DNA of 64,000 bases, taken from assembly GCF_015999335.1 (NCBI RefSeq), contig NZ_JAEACP010000002.1, positions 186,001 to 250,000 of the forward strand, read 5' to 3'. The position numbers were made by a program, and so were the translations under genes. The DNA is from Tabrizicola soli. Its GTDB lineage: Bacteria > Pseudomonadota > Alphaproteobacteria > Rhodobacterales > Rhodobacteraceae. The notes under the pieces are model-generated. The model made no database searches. It saw only the letters and a program-made list of their open reading frames with translations, and was not told the origin of the DNA. This document shows positions 42,853 to 51,392 of the stretch, one piece after another; positions within the stretch are counted from its first letter, which is position 1, and each line of letters begins with the position of its first letter.

Positions 42853-43899
42853 CTACTCATGGCTCTCCAGCGCCTTGCGCCATTCCGCCAGCACCCGCGC
42901 CCGGCTGGCCGCGTCGAGATAAGCCAGAAGCCCCGGCGAGACCGGGACCGGCCGCAGCCGCGCGCCCAGCGCCTCCTGCATCGCCGCCGCGCTGTCCTTG
43001 CCCGCGACCTCCAGGCTGACGGCGGGCAGCCGCAGCCGCTCGGCCAGCACCGTCTGGCCCTCGCGCGACATCAGGAACTCGAGGAAGGCCTCGCCCAGAT
43101 CGGGCGCCTCCGCCGCCCGCGGCACCAGCGCCACCCGGCTGACCACCACCACATAATCGCGCGGCAGCACCAGCCCCAGGTCCGGCAGCCGCAGCGTCTG
43201 GTCCGCCGCATAGGACCCCAGCACGTTGTAGCCCAGCTGCAGCCGGCCGGCGTTCACCCCCTCGATCACCTCGCGCGAGGTCGGAAAGACCTGCACCCCC
43301 GCCCGCCCCATCGCCTGCACCAGGGGCCAGAGGTCGGCGAAATGCTCCTGGTCCCGCATCAGGAACAGATAGCCCACCGCCGAGCGCGCGATGTCATAGG
43401 TCCCCACCGCCCCCTTCGGCGCCGTCGCCAGCCAGTCGATCAGCGCCGCCCGCGTGTCCGGCGGTCCGTCCGGGAACGAGGGCTTGTGGTAGACGATCAC
43501 CGCCGGCTCGAAGGTCAGGGCGAAGACCATGTCGCGCCAGCCCGCCCAACCGGGCCAGTCCTGCGCGCCCGGGACCTGCACGGGGCGCGCATAGCCGTCA
43601 TTGGCCAGCTTCACCGTGACGTCCATGGCCGAGGAGAACACCAGGTCCGCCGTCGCCCGCCCCGCATCGGTCTCCGCCGTGACCCGCTCCGCGATCTCCC
43701 CGGTCAGCAGGTCCTCATAGCGCACCGCCACATCCGGGACCCGGCGCTGGAAAGCCTCGATCAGCGGCCGGGCAAGGGGGGAATCCAGCGAGGAATAGAC
43801 CACCAGCTCCCGCCCGCCGCCCTCCGGCGCGGGAAAGACCACGACATCCCCCCTGGCGGGCAGGGCGAGGCAGAGGAGCAGGGCGAAAGGCAGGCGCAT
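42853..43899 (-). CDS. Periplasmic iron-type (FbpA/AfuA-like) solute-binding protein, probable TctDE accessory
   Basis: 348 residues with a short signal peptide (RLPFALLLCLALPARG). The mature protein reads LVVYSSLDSPLARPLIEAFQRR, the opening of the extracellular solute-binding protein family 1/Fe3+ type, and GTYDIARSAVGYLFLM. No ABC permease or ATPase gene adjoins. In many proteobacteria such a protein is encoded next to a TctD/TctE pair and works as the kinase's periplasmic sensor; the location divergent from tctD fits this. The ligand may be a carboxylate rather than iron. Confidence 0.8.
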   Translation of the reverse strand: MRLPFALLLCLALPARGDVVVFPAPEGGGRELVVYSSLDSPLARPLIEAFQRRVPDVAVRYEDLLTGEIAERVTAETDAGRATADLVFSSAMDVTVKLANDGYARPVQVPGAQDWPGWAGWRDMVFALTFEPAVIVYHKPSFPDGPPDTRAALIDWLATAPKGAVGTYDIARSAVGYLFLMRDQEHFADLWPLVQAMGRAGVQVFPTSREVIEGVNAGRLQLGYNVLGSYAADQTLRLPDLGLVLPRDYVVVVSRVALVPRAAEAPDLGEAFLEFLMSREGQTVLAERLRLPAVSLEVAGKDSAAAMQEALGARLRPVPVSPGLLAYLDAASRARVLAEWRKALESHE

Positions 43900-44121
43900 C
43901 GCGGCAGCCTACCGCATCGCCTGCGTCCCGACACCCTCCTCGTTCGACTTCGTCTCCTCGTCGGAGAGGAGCGGCAAGAGAGACAAGCGCGCTCCCCACC
44001 CGCGAGGAGGGACGACGTCACCGACGAGCACGCCCGCCCGCAAGGGGGGATGGGCACCCCCTGTCCCGGCCGAGCCCCCTGATTCGCCCGTCATGGTTAA
44101 CCTCCACCGGACCCGGCCCGC

Positions 44122-44162
44122 GTCTGGACAGTTGCCAGACGGGGGCCAGACGGATGCCAGAC
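44122..44162. promoter_or_regulatory. Three 11-bp-phased direct repeats, candidate TctD binding site
   Basis: GCCAGAC occurs at 44134-44140, 44145-44151 and 44156-44162, exactly 11 bases apart, preceded by a partly matching unit at about 44123 and an inverted GTCTGG at 44122-44127. One-turn phasing of direct repeats is how OmpR/PhoB-type regulators bind. The site lies 128 bases before tctD and about 223 before the divergent binding-protein gene. Confidence 0.6.
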
Positions 44163-44289
44163 AGGTTCCGCCCTCGCAAACCCCAGGATTAATGCTGCGA
44201 CTCCAGATGCTTGCACCCCCGGCCCGCCCGTCCCGGCCGTGGCCCCGTTAACCCTTCCGCAACCCTCCCGTCCGCCTTACCCTCCCCCG

Positions 44290-44967
44290 ATGCGAATCCT
44301 GCTTGTCGAGGACGACCTTCCCCTGGCCGAGGCGCTGACCACGCTGCTTCTCGGCGCGGGCTATGCCGTGGACGTGACCCACGACGGCCTCTCCGCCGAG
44401 GCGCTGGCCGGGGCCGAGCGGTTCGATCTGGTGATCCTGGACCTGAACCTGCCGGAAAAGGACGGGCTCTCCGTCCTGCGCTCGCTTCGGGCAAGGAAGA
44501 ATCCCGTTCCGATCCTGATACTTACGGCGCGGGGCGAGCCCGCCGAACGGGTGGCGGGCCTCGACCTCGGAGCCGACGACTACATGGTCAAGCCCTTCGA
44601 CGTCCGCGAATTCGAGGCCCGCGTCCGCTCGATCCTGCGCCGCCAGGCGGGCCTGCACGCGGCCGAGCTGCAGATCGGCGCGGTCCGCTTCGACATGACC
44701 GCCCGCCGCTTCAGCGTCGGGGAGGAGGAACTCGACCTGCCCGCGCGCGAGTTGGCGCTGCTGGAGCTCTTCTTCCTCCGCGCCGGGCGGGTGGTCGGAA
44801 AAGAGGCGATAGTTCAGTCACTTACCTCGCTCGACGACAGCCTTTCCGACAATGCGATCGAGCAATACGTCAGCCGCCTCCGCCGCCGCCTGCAGCCGCA
44901 CGGCCTGACCCTGCGCACCGCAAGGGGGCTTGGCTACATGCTGGAACGCCCGGCCGAGCATGGCTGA
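44290..44967 (+). CDS. tctD: OmpR-family response regulator TctD
   Basis: 225 residues. Receiver domain with E7, D8, D9, phosphoacceptor D51 (VILDLNLPEKDG), T in LILTARGE and K in YMVKPFD. C-terminal winged HTH with LTSLDDSLSDNAIEQYVSRLRRRL in part. Layout and neighbours (tctE, binding protein, tctCBA) identify it as the tricarboxylate regulator TctD. There is no strong ribosome site before ATG 44290. The gene overlaps tctE by 8 bases. Confidence 0.9.
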   Translation: MRILLVEDDLPLAEALTTLLLGAGYAVDVTHDGLSAEALAGAERFDLVILDLNLPEKDGLSVLRSLRARKNPVPILILTARGEPAERVAGLDLGADDYMVKPFDVREFEARVRSILRRQAGLHAAELQIGAVRFDMTARRFSVGEEELDLPARELALLELFFLRAGRVVGKEAIVQSLTSLDDSLSDNAIEQYVSRLRRRLQPHGLTLRTARGLGYMLERPAEHG

Positions 44968-46336
44968 CCACCCCGCCTCGCTCCGCCGCTCGATCCTGGC
45001 CTGGCTCCTCCTCGCCACCGCGGCCATCGGCATCCTCGCCCTTATCGACACCCGGATCGAAGCCCTGCGCACCGCCCGCGAGGTCTCGGACCGCGTCCTC
45101 GTCGGCTCGGCCATGGCCATCGCCGAGGGCGTCACCGTCGATGCCGAGGGCGGGCTGGCCGTCGCAATCCCCTTCTCCGCGCTCGACATGCTCTCCTCGA
45201 CCGCGCAGGATCAGGTCTTCTACCGGGTGGACGGGCCCTTGGGAATTCTCACGGGTTATCAGGACCTTGCGCCAGCCTCCGTTGCAGCCGGGCAGGAAAC
45301 CGGCCTCGCCGACGGCACCCATGGGGGCATCGCCGTGCGCACCGCGACGATCCTGCGCGAGCTGACCAGCGGCGAGGGAAGTCTGCCCTTCACCGTCACC
45401 GTGGCCGAGACCACCCGGGCCCGCGACGCCCTCGCGCGGTCCATCCTCACCCGTTCGGCGCTGCGCATCGCCGGGTTGATCGCCGGGGCGGCGCTGGTGG
45501 CCTGGGCGGCGGCGACCTATGCGCTGCGCCCGCTGGACCGGCTGTCGCGCGCGATCGCCTCGCGGGCGCCGCACGACCTGACGCCGATCGCGACCGATGC
45601 CCCGGCCGAGCTGCGCCCGGTGCTGGACGCGCTGAACGGCTTTCTGGCACGGCTGCACAAGGCCATGGCAGCATTGCAGAATTTCGCCGGCAACGCCAAC
45701 CACCAGATCCGCACGCCGCTGACCGTGGCCCGCACCCAGCTTGCCGTGTCGATGAAGACCACAGGCCGGCACGAGGCGCTGGACAAGGCCGACGCCGCGC
45801 TGGTCCGCATCGAGCGCGTGCTGGAACAGGTCCTCCTCCTGGCCCGGGTCGAGGCGACCGGGGCCCGTCCCGCCTTGGCGAAAGTGGACGTCGCCGCGCT
45901 TGCGCGCGAGGTGACGGCCGAGCTGATGCCGCAGGCCCTGCGGCTGGGCAAGGATCTTGGCTACGACGGCCCCGACCACGCCCCCGCCGCCTCGGAGGAG
46001 ATCCTGCTGGGAGAGCTTTTGCGCAATCTCGTTGACAATGCGTTACGGCACTGTCCGCCGGGGACGCTGGTCACGGTCCATTGCCAGTCTTCCGGCAAGG
46101 GCCTGCGGCTTTGCGTGACGGACAACGGGCCGCCCCTCTCCGGGACCGAGTTCGCGGCCCTTTCGGCGCGGCTCGACCCCGCGACCGGCGCGGCGGGGCC
46201 GCGCAGCGGGCCGCATGGGCTGGGCCTGAGCATCGTCGCCGAAATCGCCCGGGCCCTGCGGACCCGCGTGCGGGTGGAACGCGCAGGCGACGCGGGAGGG
46301 CTGGAAATCTCGGTGCTGCTGGCGGGGACGGACTGA
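44960..46336 (+). CDS. tctE: Sensor histidine kinase TctE
   Basis: 458 residues. Membrane helices at about 10-28 and 166-188 enclose a periplasmic domain of 130 residues (2CSK_N-like: VSDRVLVGSAMAIAEGV). A HAMP-like linker follows; the phosphorylated His is H248 in NFAGNANHQIRTPLTV (note NHQIRTP instead of SHELRTP, usual for TctE). ATP site: NLVDNALRHC, VTDNGPPL and HGLGLSIV. It senses an external carboxylate, possibly through the adjacent binding protein, and phosphorylates TctD. Confidence 0.92.
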   Translation: MADHPASLRRSILAWLLLATAAIGILALIDTRIEALRTAREVSDRVLVGSAMAIAEGVTVDAEGGLAVAIPFSALDMLSSTAQDQVFYRVDGPLGILTGYQDLAPASVAAGQETGLADGTHGGIAVRTATILRELTSGEGSLPFTVTVAETTRARDALARSILTRSALRIAGLIAGAALVAWAAATYALRPLDRLSRAIASRAPHDLTPIATDAPAELRPVLDALNGFLARLHKAMAALQNFAGNANHQIRTPLTVARTQLAVSMKTTGRHEALDKADAALVRIERVLEQVLLLARVEATGARPALAKVDVAALAREVTAELMPQALRLGKDLGYDGPDHAPAASEEILLGELLRNLVDNALRHCPPGTLVTVHCQSSGKGLRLCVTDNGPPLSGTEFAALSARLDPATGAAGPRSGPHGLGLSIVAEIARALRTRVRVERAGDAGGLEISVLLAGTD

Positions 46337-46352
46337 AGGGTCAAGCCTTTGC

Positions 46353-46690
46353 TCAGGCCCGATTTTCCGGCTTCAGTTCCGGACGGGGACGGCCCGCCAG
46401 CTCGACCGCCGCATTGGCCCCGATGCCGGTCATGCAGAGCAGCCGGACGATGACATGGTCCAAGGCGCTGGTGGGCAGTTGCCCGGTGGTGATCGCAAGG
46501 CTTGCCCCGATCAGGGCATGGCTGGTCAGCCGCCAGACCAGCTCGGCATTCGAGATCTCGAACCGCCCCGCCTGCGAGGCAAGCCGCAGGTGGCGGATGG
46601 CAAAGGGGCCCATCATGCGGAACAGGGCATCCGCGATCACCTCAGAGCGATGCAGCATCTGCGCCCAGCGGACGTCCTGCGTCGCGGCCC
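46353..46690 (-). pseudogene. TetR-family regulator, C-terminal remnant
   Basis: About 112 codons encode the C-terminal part of a TetR-type regulator (RWAQMLHRSEVIADALFRMM, then FEISNAELVWRLTSHALIGASL). The N-terminal HTH is missing: at about 46690 the sequence passes without a gap into the middle of a monooxygenase gene on the other strand. The likely cause is a deletion that removed the 5' halves of both genes of a former divergent pair. The exact breakpoint cannot be fixed from one sequence. Confidence 0.7.
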
Positions 46691-46715
46691 CGGCCCGGTG
46701 GCGGGCGGCCCGGCG

Positions 46716-47621
46716 CGGCGGCGGTGGGAGTTCATGGTCCTGCCGGGCGAATCGGCGCATGAGATGCAGAAAGCCGAGCGCGCCTGGGAGCTGCTGGCCC
46801 CCTGGGGCCTGACCCCGGACAATGCCGAGCTGGAGCGCAGCGCCGTCTACCGTTTCCAGGCCCGCTGGGCCCGGCAGTGGAACAAGGGCCGCTGCCTGAT
46901 CGGCGGCGACGCGGCACATCTGATGCCACCCTTCGCCGGCGAGGGCATGTGCGCCGGCATCCGCGACGCGGTGGCGATGGCCTGGCGGCTGAACGGGATC
47001 CTGGAGGGCAGGTTCGGGCTGGAGGTGCTGGACAGCTACACCTCGGAGCGCATCGAACATGCCAAGCATTACATCGGCTTCAGCCAGGAGCTGGGCCAGA
47101 TCATCTGCATCGCGGATGACGAGGTGGCGGCCGGGCGCGACGCACGGATGATGGCGGACCTTGCCGCGCGGGGCATGACCCCGGTGCCGACCGACATCTG
47201 CCAGCTGGGCCGGGGCGCCTGGTGCGGCGACAGCGCCCATGCCGGACAGCTTTCGGTACAGGGTCTGGTCGAGGCGGGCGGCAAGCGCGACCGTTTCGAT
47301 CAGGTCGTGGGCCAGGGCTGGGTGCTGCTGGGCCACGGCTCCGACCCCCTTGCCGCGCTGACCGAGGCGCAGCGCCGCGACTTCGCCGCGCTGGAGGGGA
47401 TCGCGGTGCGCCTTGCCGCGCCGGGCGGCGAGGGGGATGTGGTGGATGCCGAGGGCACGATCGGCCGCTGGCTGGACCGGATCGGCGCGAAATACGTGCT
47501 GATCCGGCCGGATTTCTACGTCGCCCTCACTGCCGACAGCGCCGAGCAATTGCAGGCCCGCTTCGCCAGGGTGACCGGCGCGCTGCACCTGTCGCGGCCC
47601 GCCGCCATGGCGGCCGAGTGA
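46716..47621 (+). pseudogene. FAD aromatic monooxygenase (resorcinol hydroxylase/MhpA-like), N-terminus deleted
   Basis: About 300 codons, starting at RRRWEFMVLPGE, which in MhpA-type hydroxylases is near residue 240 of about 550. GDAAHLMPPFAGEGMCAGIRDA, the second FAD motif, and the thioredoxin-like C-terminal domain remain; the N-terminal GxGxxG FAD-binding motif is missing, so no functional enzyme can be made. The location before hydroxyquinol genes suggests it once made hydroxyquinol from resorcinol. An ATG at 46734 could still start translation of the fragment. Confidence 0.8.
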
Positions 47622-47710
47622 GCCCGCCATAACGAAAAGACATAGTGCGGCCGGGGGATCTGATCAAAGCCGGAGAATCGCCGGTGTAGCATCCGGGCAG
47701 CACAACGGAT

Positions 47711-47734
47711 CCGCCCCTCGGGAGGGAGGGGCGG
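47711..47734 (+). promoter_or_regulatory. Hairpin in the leader of the ABC transporter operon
   Basis: CCGCCCCTC (47711-47719) and GAGGGGCGG (47726-47734) are exact 9-base arms with a 6-base loop, 30 bases upstream of the binding-protein start, in a 143-base gap. It could be a leader attenuator, a processing site or a terminator of the pseudogene transcript; there is no T-run. Confidence 0.45.
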
Positions 47735-47764
47735 AACCCGCATCGGAACCAGGGAGGAATGGAC

Positions 47765-49039
47765 ATGATCACGCGACGCAGATTGCTGAAGACCGGCGCG
47801 GGCTTTGCCGCCGCAAGCGCCTCGGGCCTGGCGATGCCGGCCTATGCGCAAGGAAAGAAACTGAAGATCGGCTATGTCAGCCTGCAGACCGGGCCCTTGT
47901 CGGCCTTCTCGGCCGCCGACGGCTTCATGGTCGAGAAGTTCCTCGCCGCCGCGCCCGGTCGGGGGCTGGAGGTCGAGGTCATCGTCAAGGACAGCCAGTC
48001 GAACCCGAACCGCGCCGCCGAAGTGGCGAAGGAGCTGATCAGCCGCGACGAGGTGAACCTGATCCTCGTCGCCTCGACGCCCGAGACGACGAACCCGGTC
48101 TGCTCGATCGCCGAGCAGGAGGAGATCCCGGTGATCTCGACCGTGGCGCCGTGGCAGCCCTGGTTCATCGGCCAGCAGGGCGACCCGGCCGATCCGGCCA
48201 GCTGGCAGGCGTTCGACTATGTCTACCACTTCTTCTGGGGGCTGGAGGACAACGTCGCGGTCTTCACCAACATGTGGAACTCGGTCGAGAGCAACAGGAA
48301 GGTCGGCGCGCTGTGGCCCAACGACGGGGACGGCAATGCCTGGGCCTCGGATGTGGGGATGCCGCCGGTGCTGGCCGCGCAGGGCTATGAGCTGACCGAT
48401 CCCGGCCGCTACCAGAACCTGACCGACGATTTCAGCGCGCAGATCAATGCCTTCAAGCAGGCCGGCTGCGAGATCATGACCGGCATCCCGATCCCGCCGG
48501 ACTTCACGACCTTCTGGACCCAGGCCAAGCAGCAGGGCTTCAACCCCAAGCTGGTCTCGGTCGCCAAGGCGCTTCTCTTCCCCGAAAGCGTGGCCGCGCT
48601 GGGGGACCTGGGCCACAACCTGACGGCCGAGGTCTGGTGGTCGCCCGCGCATCCGTTCAAGTCGAGCCTGACGGGCGAAACTGCGGCCGAGATGGCGGCG
48701 GCCTTCGAGGCGGCGGCGGGGCGGCAGTGGACCATGCCGGTGGGCTTTGTCCATGCGCTGTTCGAGGTCGCGGCGGATGCGATCGCGCGGACCGGGGACC
48801 CGACCGACGGCGACGCGCTGGCCGAGGCGATCGGGGCGACCAACCTGGATACGGTCGTGGGCAAGGTCCAGTGGGACCGCGACAACGTGCCGGAATTCGC
48901 CCGCAAGAACATCTCGAAGACTCCGCTGGTCGGCGGGCAGTGGCGCAAGACGGAGGACGGCAGCTTCGATCTGGTGATCGTCGAAAACGCGCTGGCCCCC
49001 GAGGTTCCGCTGGGCGGCACGCTGGAAACGCTGGCCTGA
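47765..49039 (+). CDS. Branched-chain-type ABC transporter substrate-binding protein
   Basis: 424 residues. The N-terminus TRRRLLKTGAGFAAASASG has a clear Tat motif (RRxLLK), so folded export is likely. The mature part has the LivK/periplasmic binding fold of type I: LKIGYVSLQTGPLSAFS and IVKDSQSNPNRAAEVAKELI, ATVAPWQPWF. ATG 47765 is spaced 7 from GGAGG; ATG 47759 is too close to it. First gene of a livKGFHM-like operon that ends in hydroxyquinol dioxygenase, so it probably binds an aromatic acid or phenol rather than an amino acid. Confidence 0.9.
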   Translation: MITRRRLLKTGAGFAAASASGLAMPAYAQGKKLKIGYVSLQTGPLSAFSAADGFMVEKFLAAAPGRGLEVEVIVKDSQSNPNRAAEVAKELISRDEVNLILVASTPETTNPVCSIAEQEEIPVISTVAPWQPWFIGQQGDPADPASWQAFDYVYHFFWGLEDNVAVFTNMWNSVESNRKVGALWPNDGDGNAWASDVGMPPVLAAQGYELTDPGRYQNLTDDFSAQINAFKQAGCEIMTGIPIPPDFTTFWTQAKQQGFNPKLVSVAKALLFPESVAALGDLGHNLTAEVWWSPAHPFKSSLTGETAAEMAAAFEAAAGRQWTMPVGFVHALFEVAADAIARTGDPTDGDALAEAIGATNLDTVVGKVQWDRDNVPEFARKNISKTPLVGGQWRKTEDGSFDLVIVENALAPEVPLGGTLETLA

Positions 49040-49093
49040 CCCCCTGCCCCGGCGCGGCCGGTGCCGGGGCCATCCTTTCGACAAGGCGAGATC

Positions 49094-49813
49094 ATGGCGA
49101 TTCTCTCCCTTCAATCCGTCTCGAAATCCTTCGGGGCGCTCAAGGTCAGCGACTCGGTCAGCTTCGAGGTCCAGCCGGGCGAGGCGCTTGGCATCATCGG
49201 GCCCAACGGCGCGGGGAAATCGACGTTGTTCAACCTGATCACCGGCAATATCGCGCCGGACCAGGGCAAGGTGCTGCTCGACGGCCGCGACGTGACCCGC
49301 CTGCCGCCGATGGAACGGGTGCGGGCCGGGATCGGGCGGTCGTTCCAGATCCCGCAGCCCTTCGTGCATCTGTCGGTCTATGAGAACCTTCTCGTCGCCG
49401 CCCGTTTCGGCGGCGAGGTCGGGGCGGCCGAGGCCCCCGGTTTCTGCATGGATATCCTGGCGCAGACGGGTCTGGCGGCGGTGGCGGAAAAGCCCTCGGG
49501 CGGGTTGCCGCTGTTGCAGCGCAAGCGGCTGGAACTGGCCCGCGCCATGGCGACAAAACCGCGCGTGATCCTGCTGGACGAGATCGCGGGCGGGCTTACG
49601 GATGCGGAATGCGGGGAACTGATCGCCACGATCAAGGCGATCCATGCCGAGGGCACCGCGATCATCTGGATCGAGCATGTGCTGCATGCGCTGACCTCGG
49701 TCGTCGGGCGACTGATGGTGCTGAACTTCGGCCGGATGCTGATGATCGGCGCGCCGGATCAGGTCATGGCCTCGCCCGAGGTCAGGGAAATCTATCTGGG
49801 AATCGAGGCATGA
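49094..49813 (+). CDS. ABC transporter ATP-binding protein, LivG type
   Basis: 239 residues. Walker A GPNGAGKST (36-44), Q-loop in GIGRSFQIPQPF, signature region SGGLPLLQRKRLELARA with the LivG-type variant order, Walker B VILLDEIAGGL, H-loop IEHVLHAL. Translationally coupled to the LivF-type gene by an ATGA overlap. It powers the HM-type membrane channel. Start ATG 49094. Confidence 0.93.
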   Translation: MAILSLQSVSKSFGALKVSDSVSFEVQPGEALGIIGPNGAGKSTLFNLITGNIAPDQGKVLLDGRDVTRLPPMERVRAGIGRSFQIPQPFVHLSVYENLLVAARFGGEVGAAEAPGFCMDILAQTGLAAVAEKPSGGLPLLQRKRLELARAMATKPRVILLDEIAGGLTDAECGELIATIKAIHAEGTAIIWIEHVLHALTSVVGRLMVLNFGRMLMIGAPDQVMASPEVREIYLGIEA

Positions 49814-50523
49814 GCGCGCTTCTGCAAATTGCCGGGCTGACCGCGCATTACGGCGACTTCCAGGCGCTGTTCGGCGTGGACCTGACGCTTCAGGACGGCG
49901 AGACCCTTGCCGTCATCGGCGCGAACGGGGCGGGCAAGACCACGCTGATGCGCGCCATCACCGGGATCGCGAAGGTCACCGCCGGCACTGTCACGCTGGC
50001 CGGAGAGGACATCACCCGCCTGCCCGCGCCCGAGATCCTGACCCGGGGCATCGCCATGGTGCCCGAGGGGCGGCGGCTCTTTCCCTCGCTGACGGTCGAG
50101 GAGAACCTGCTGATCGGGGCGCATGCGCGCAAGGGCAACGGGCACTGGACGCTGGAGAAGGTGCAGGCGCTATTCCCGATCCTGAAGGAGCGGCGGCACA
50201 ATCCGGGCACCGCTCTGTCCGGCGGGCAGCAGCAGATGGTGGCGATCGGCCGGGCACTGATGAGCAATCCGCGCGTCCTGCTGTGCGATGAGCTTTCGCT
50301 GGGCCTCGTCCCGGTGGTCATCAAGGAGATCTATGCCGCCTTCCCCCGGATCAAGGCCAGCGGCACCTCGATCATCGTGGTCGAGCAGGACATCGGCCAG
50401 GCGCTGCGGGTGGCCGACCATGTCCACTGCATGATGGAGGGGCGGATCACGCTCTCGGGCCGCCCGGCCGAACTGTCGCGCAGCGCGATCCACGACGCCT
50501 ATTTCGGAGTGAGCCACGCATGA
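49810..50523 (+). CDS. ABC transporter ATP-binding protein, LivF type
   Basis: 237 residues. Walker A GANGAGKTT, Q-loop MVPEGRRLFPSL (LivF hallmark), signature LSGGQQQMVAIGRAL, Walker B VLLCDELSLGL, H-loop VVEQDIGQAL (Gln-Asp in place of the usual His segment EQ-N/D). Overlaps LivG and LivH genes by 4 bases each. Second ATPase of the transporter. Confidence 0.93.
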   Translation: MSALLQIAGLTAHYGDFQALFGVDLTLQDGETLAVIGANGAGKTTLMRAITGIAKVTAGTVTLAGEDITRLPAPEILTRGIAMVPEGRRLFPSLTVEENLLIGAHARKGNGHWTLEKVQALFPILKERRHNPGTALSGGQQQMVAIGRALMSNPRVLLCDELSLGLVPVVIKEIYAAFPRIKASGTSIIVVEQDIGQALRVADHVHCMMEGRITLSGRPAELSRSAIHDAYFGVSHA

Positions 50524-51383
50524 TGCTGATCGACACATTGGCGCAGGGCCTGCTTCTGGGCGGGCTCTACGCGCTGTTCGCGGCGGGGCTTTCGCTGGTC
50601 TTCGGGATCATACGGCTGGTGAACCTGGCGCATGGCGACCTGATCATCCTAGGGGCCTATCTGATCCTGACCGTCACCACCATCACCGGCCTGCATCCTT
50701 TCGTGGCCGTGCTTCTGGCCGCGTCGCTGATGTTCGGGCTGGGGTGGCTGTTGCAGACGCATCTTCTGAACCGGGTGCTCGGGGCCGACATCCTGCCGCC
50801 CCTGCTGGTCACCTTCGGCCTGTCGGTGGTGATCCAGAACGGGCTTCTGTCCGGCTTCACCGCCGACAGCCGGAAGCTGGCCGCAGGCGCCATAGAGGCG
50901 CAGTCGGTGGATCTTGCAGTGGTCACGCTGGGGGTGATGCCGCTGCTGACCTTTGCCTCGGCGGTGGCGGTGATCTTCGCGCTGAACCGGCTGTTCTACC
51001 GCACCGCGCTGGGGCGGGCGTTCCGCGCCACCTCGGACGACGCGGTGACGGCGGAGCTGATGGGGATCGGGCCGCAGCGCATCTTCGCCGGGGCGACCGG
51101 GATCGCGCTGGCGGTGGCGACCATCGCGGCGCTGTATCTGGGGACGCGGGCGAACTTCGACCCCTCGATCGGGCCGGCGCGGCTGCTTTACGCCTTCGAG
51201 GCGGTGATCATCGGCGGGCTGGGCAGCCTCTGGGGCACGCTGGGGGGCGGGATCGTGATCGGGATGGCGCAGGCGCTGGGGGCCTCGGTCAACCCGGAAC
51301 GGCAGATCCTGTCGGGGCATGTCGCCTTTGTCGTCGTCCTTCTGCTGCGCCCGCGCGGCCTTTTCCCCCGCGCAAGCGACTGA
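50520..51383 (+). CDS. ABC transporter permease, LivH type
   Basis: 287 residues, about 8 membrane helices. Family blocks GGLYALFAAGLSLVFGIIRLVNLAHGD (in part) near the N-terminus and FRATSDDAVTAELMGIGPQRI, the EAA-like cytoplasmic loop that docks the ATPases. ATGA overlap with livF. Works with LivM type to move the substrate inwards. Confidence 0.93.
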   Translation: MMLIDTLAQGLLLGGLYALFAAGLSLVFGIIRLVNLAHGDLIILGAYLILTVTTITGLHPFVAVLLAASLMFGLGWLLQTHLLNRVLGADILPPLLVTFGLSVVIQNGLLSGFTADSRKLAAGAIEAQSVDLAVVTLGVMPLLTFASAVAVIFALNRLFYRTALGRAFRATSDDAVTAELMGIGPQRIFAGATGIALAVATIAALYLGTRANFDPSIGPARLLYAFEAVIIGGLGSLWGTLGGGIVIGMAQALGASVNPERQILSGHVAFVVVLLLRPRGLFPRASD

Positions 51384-51392
51384 GGTGCAGCC

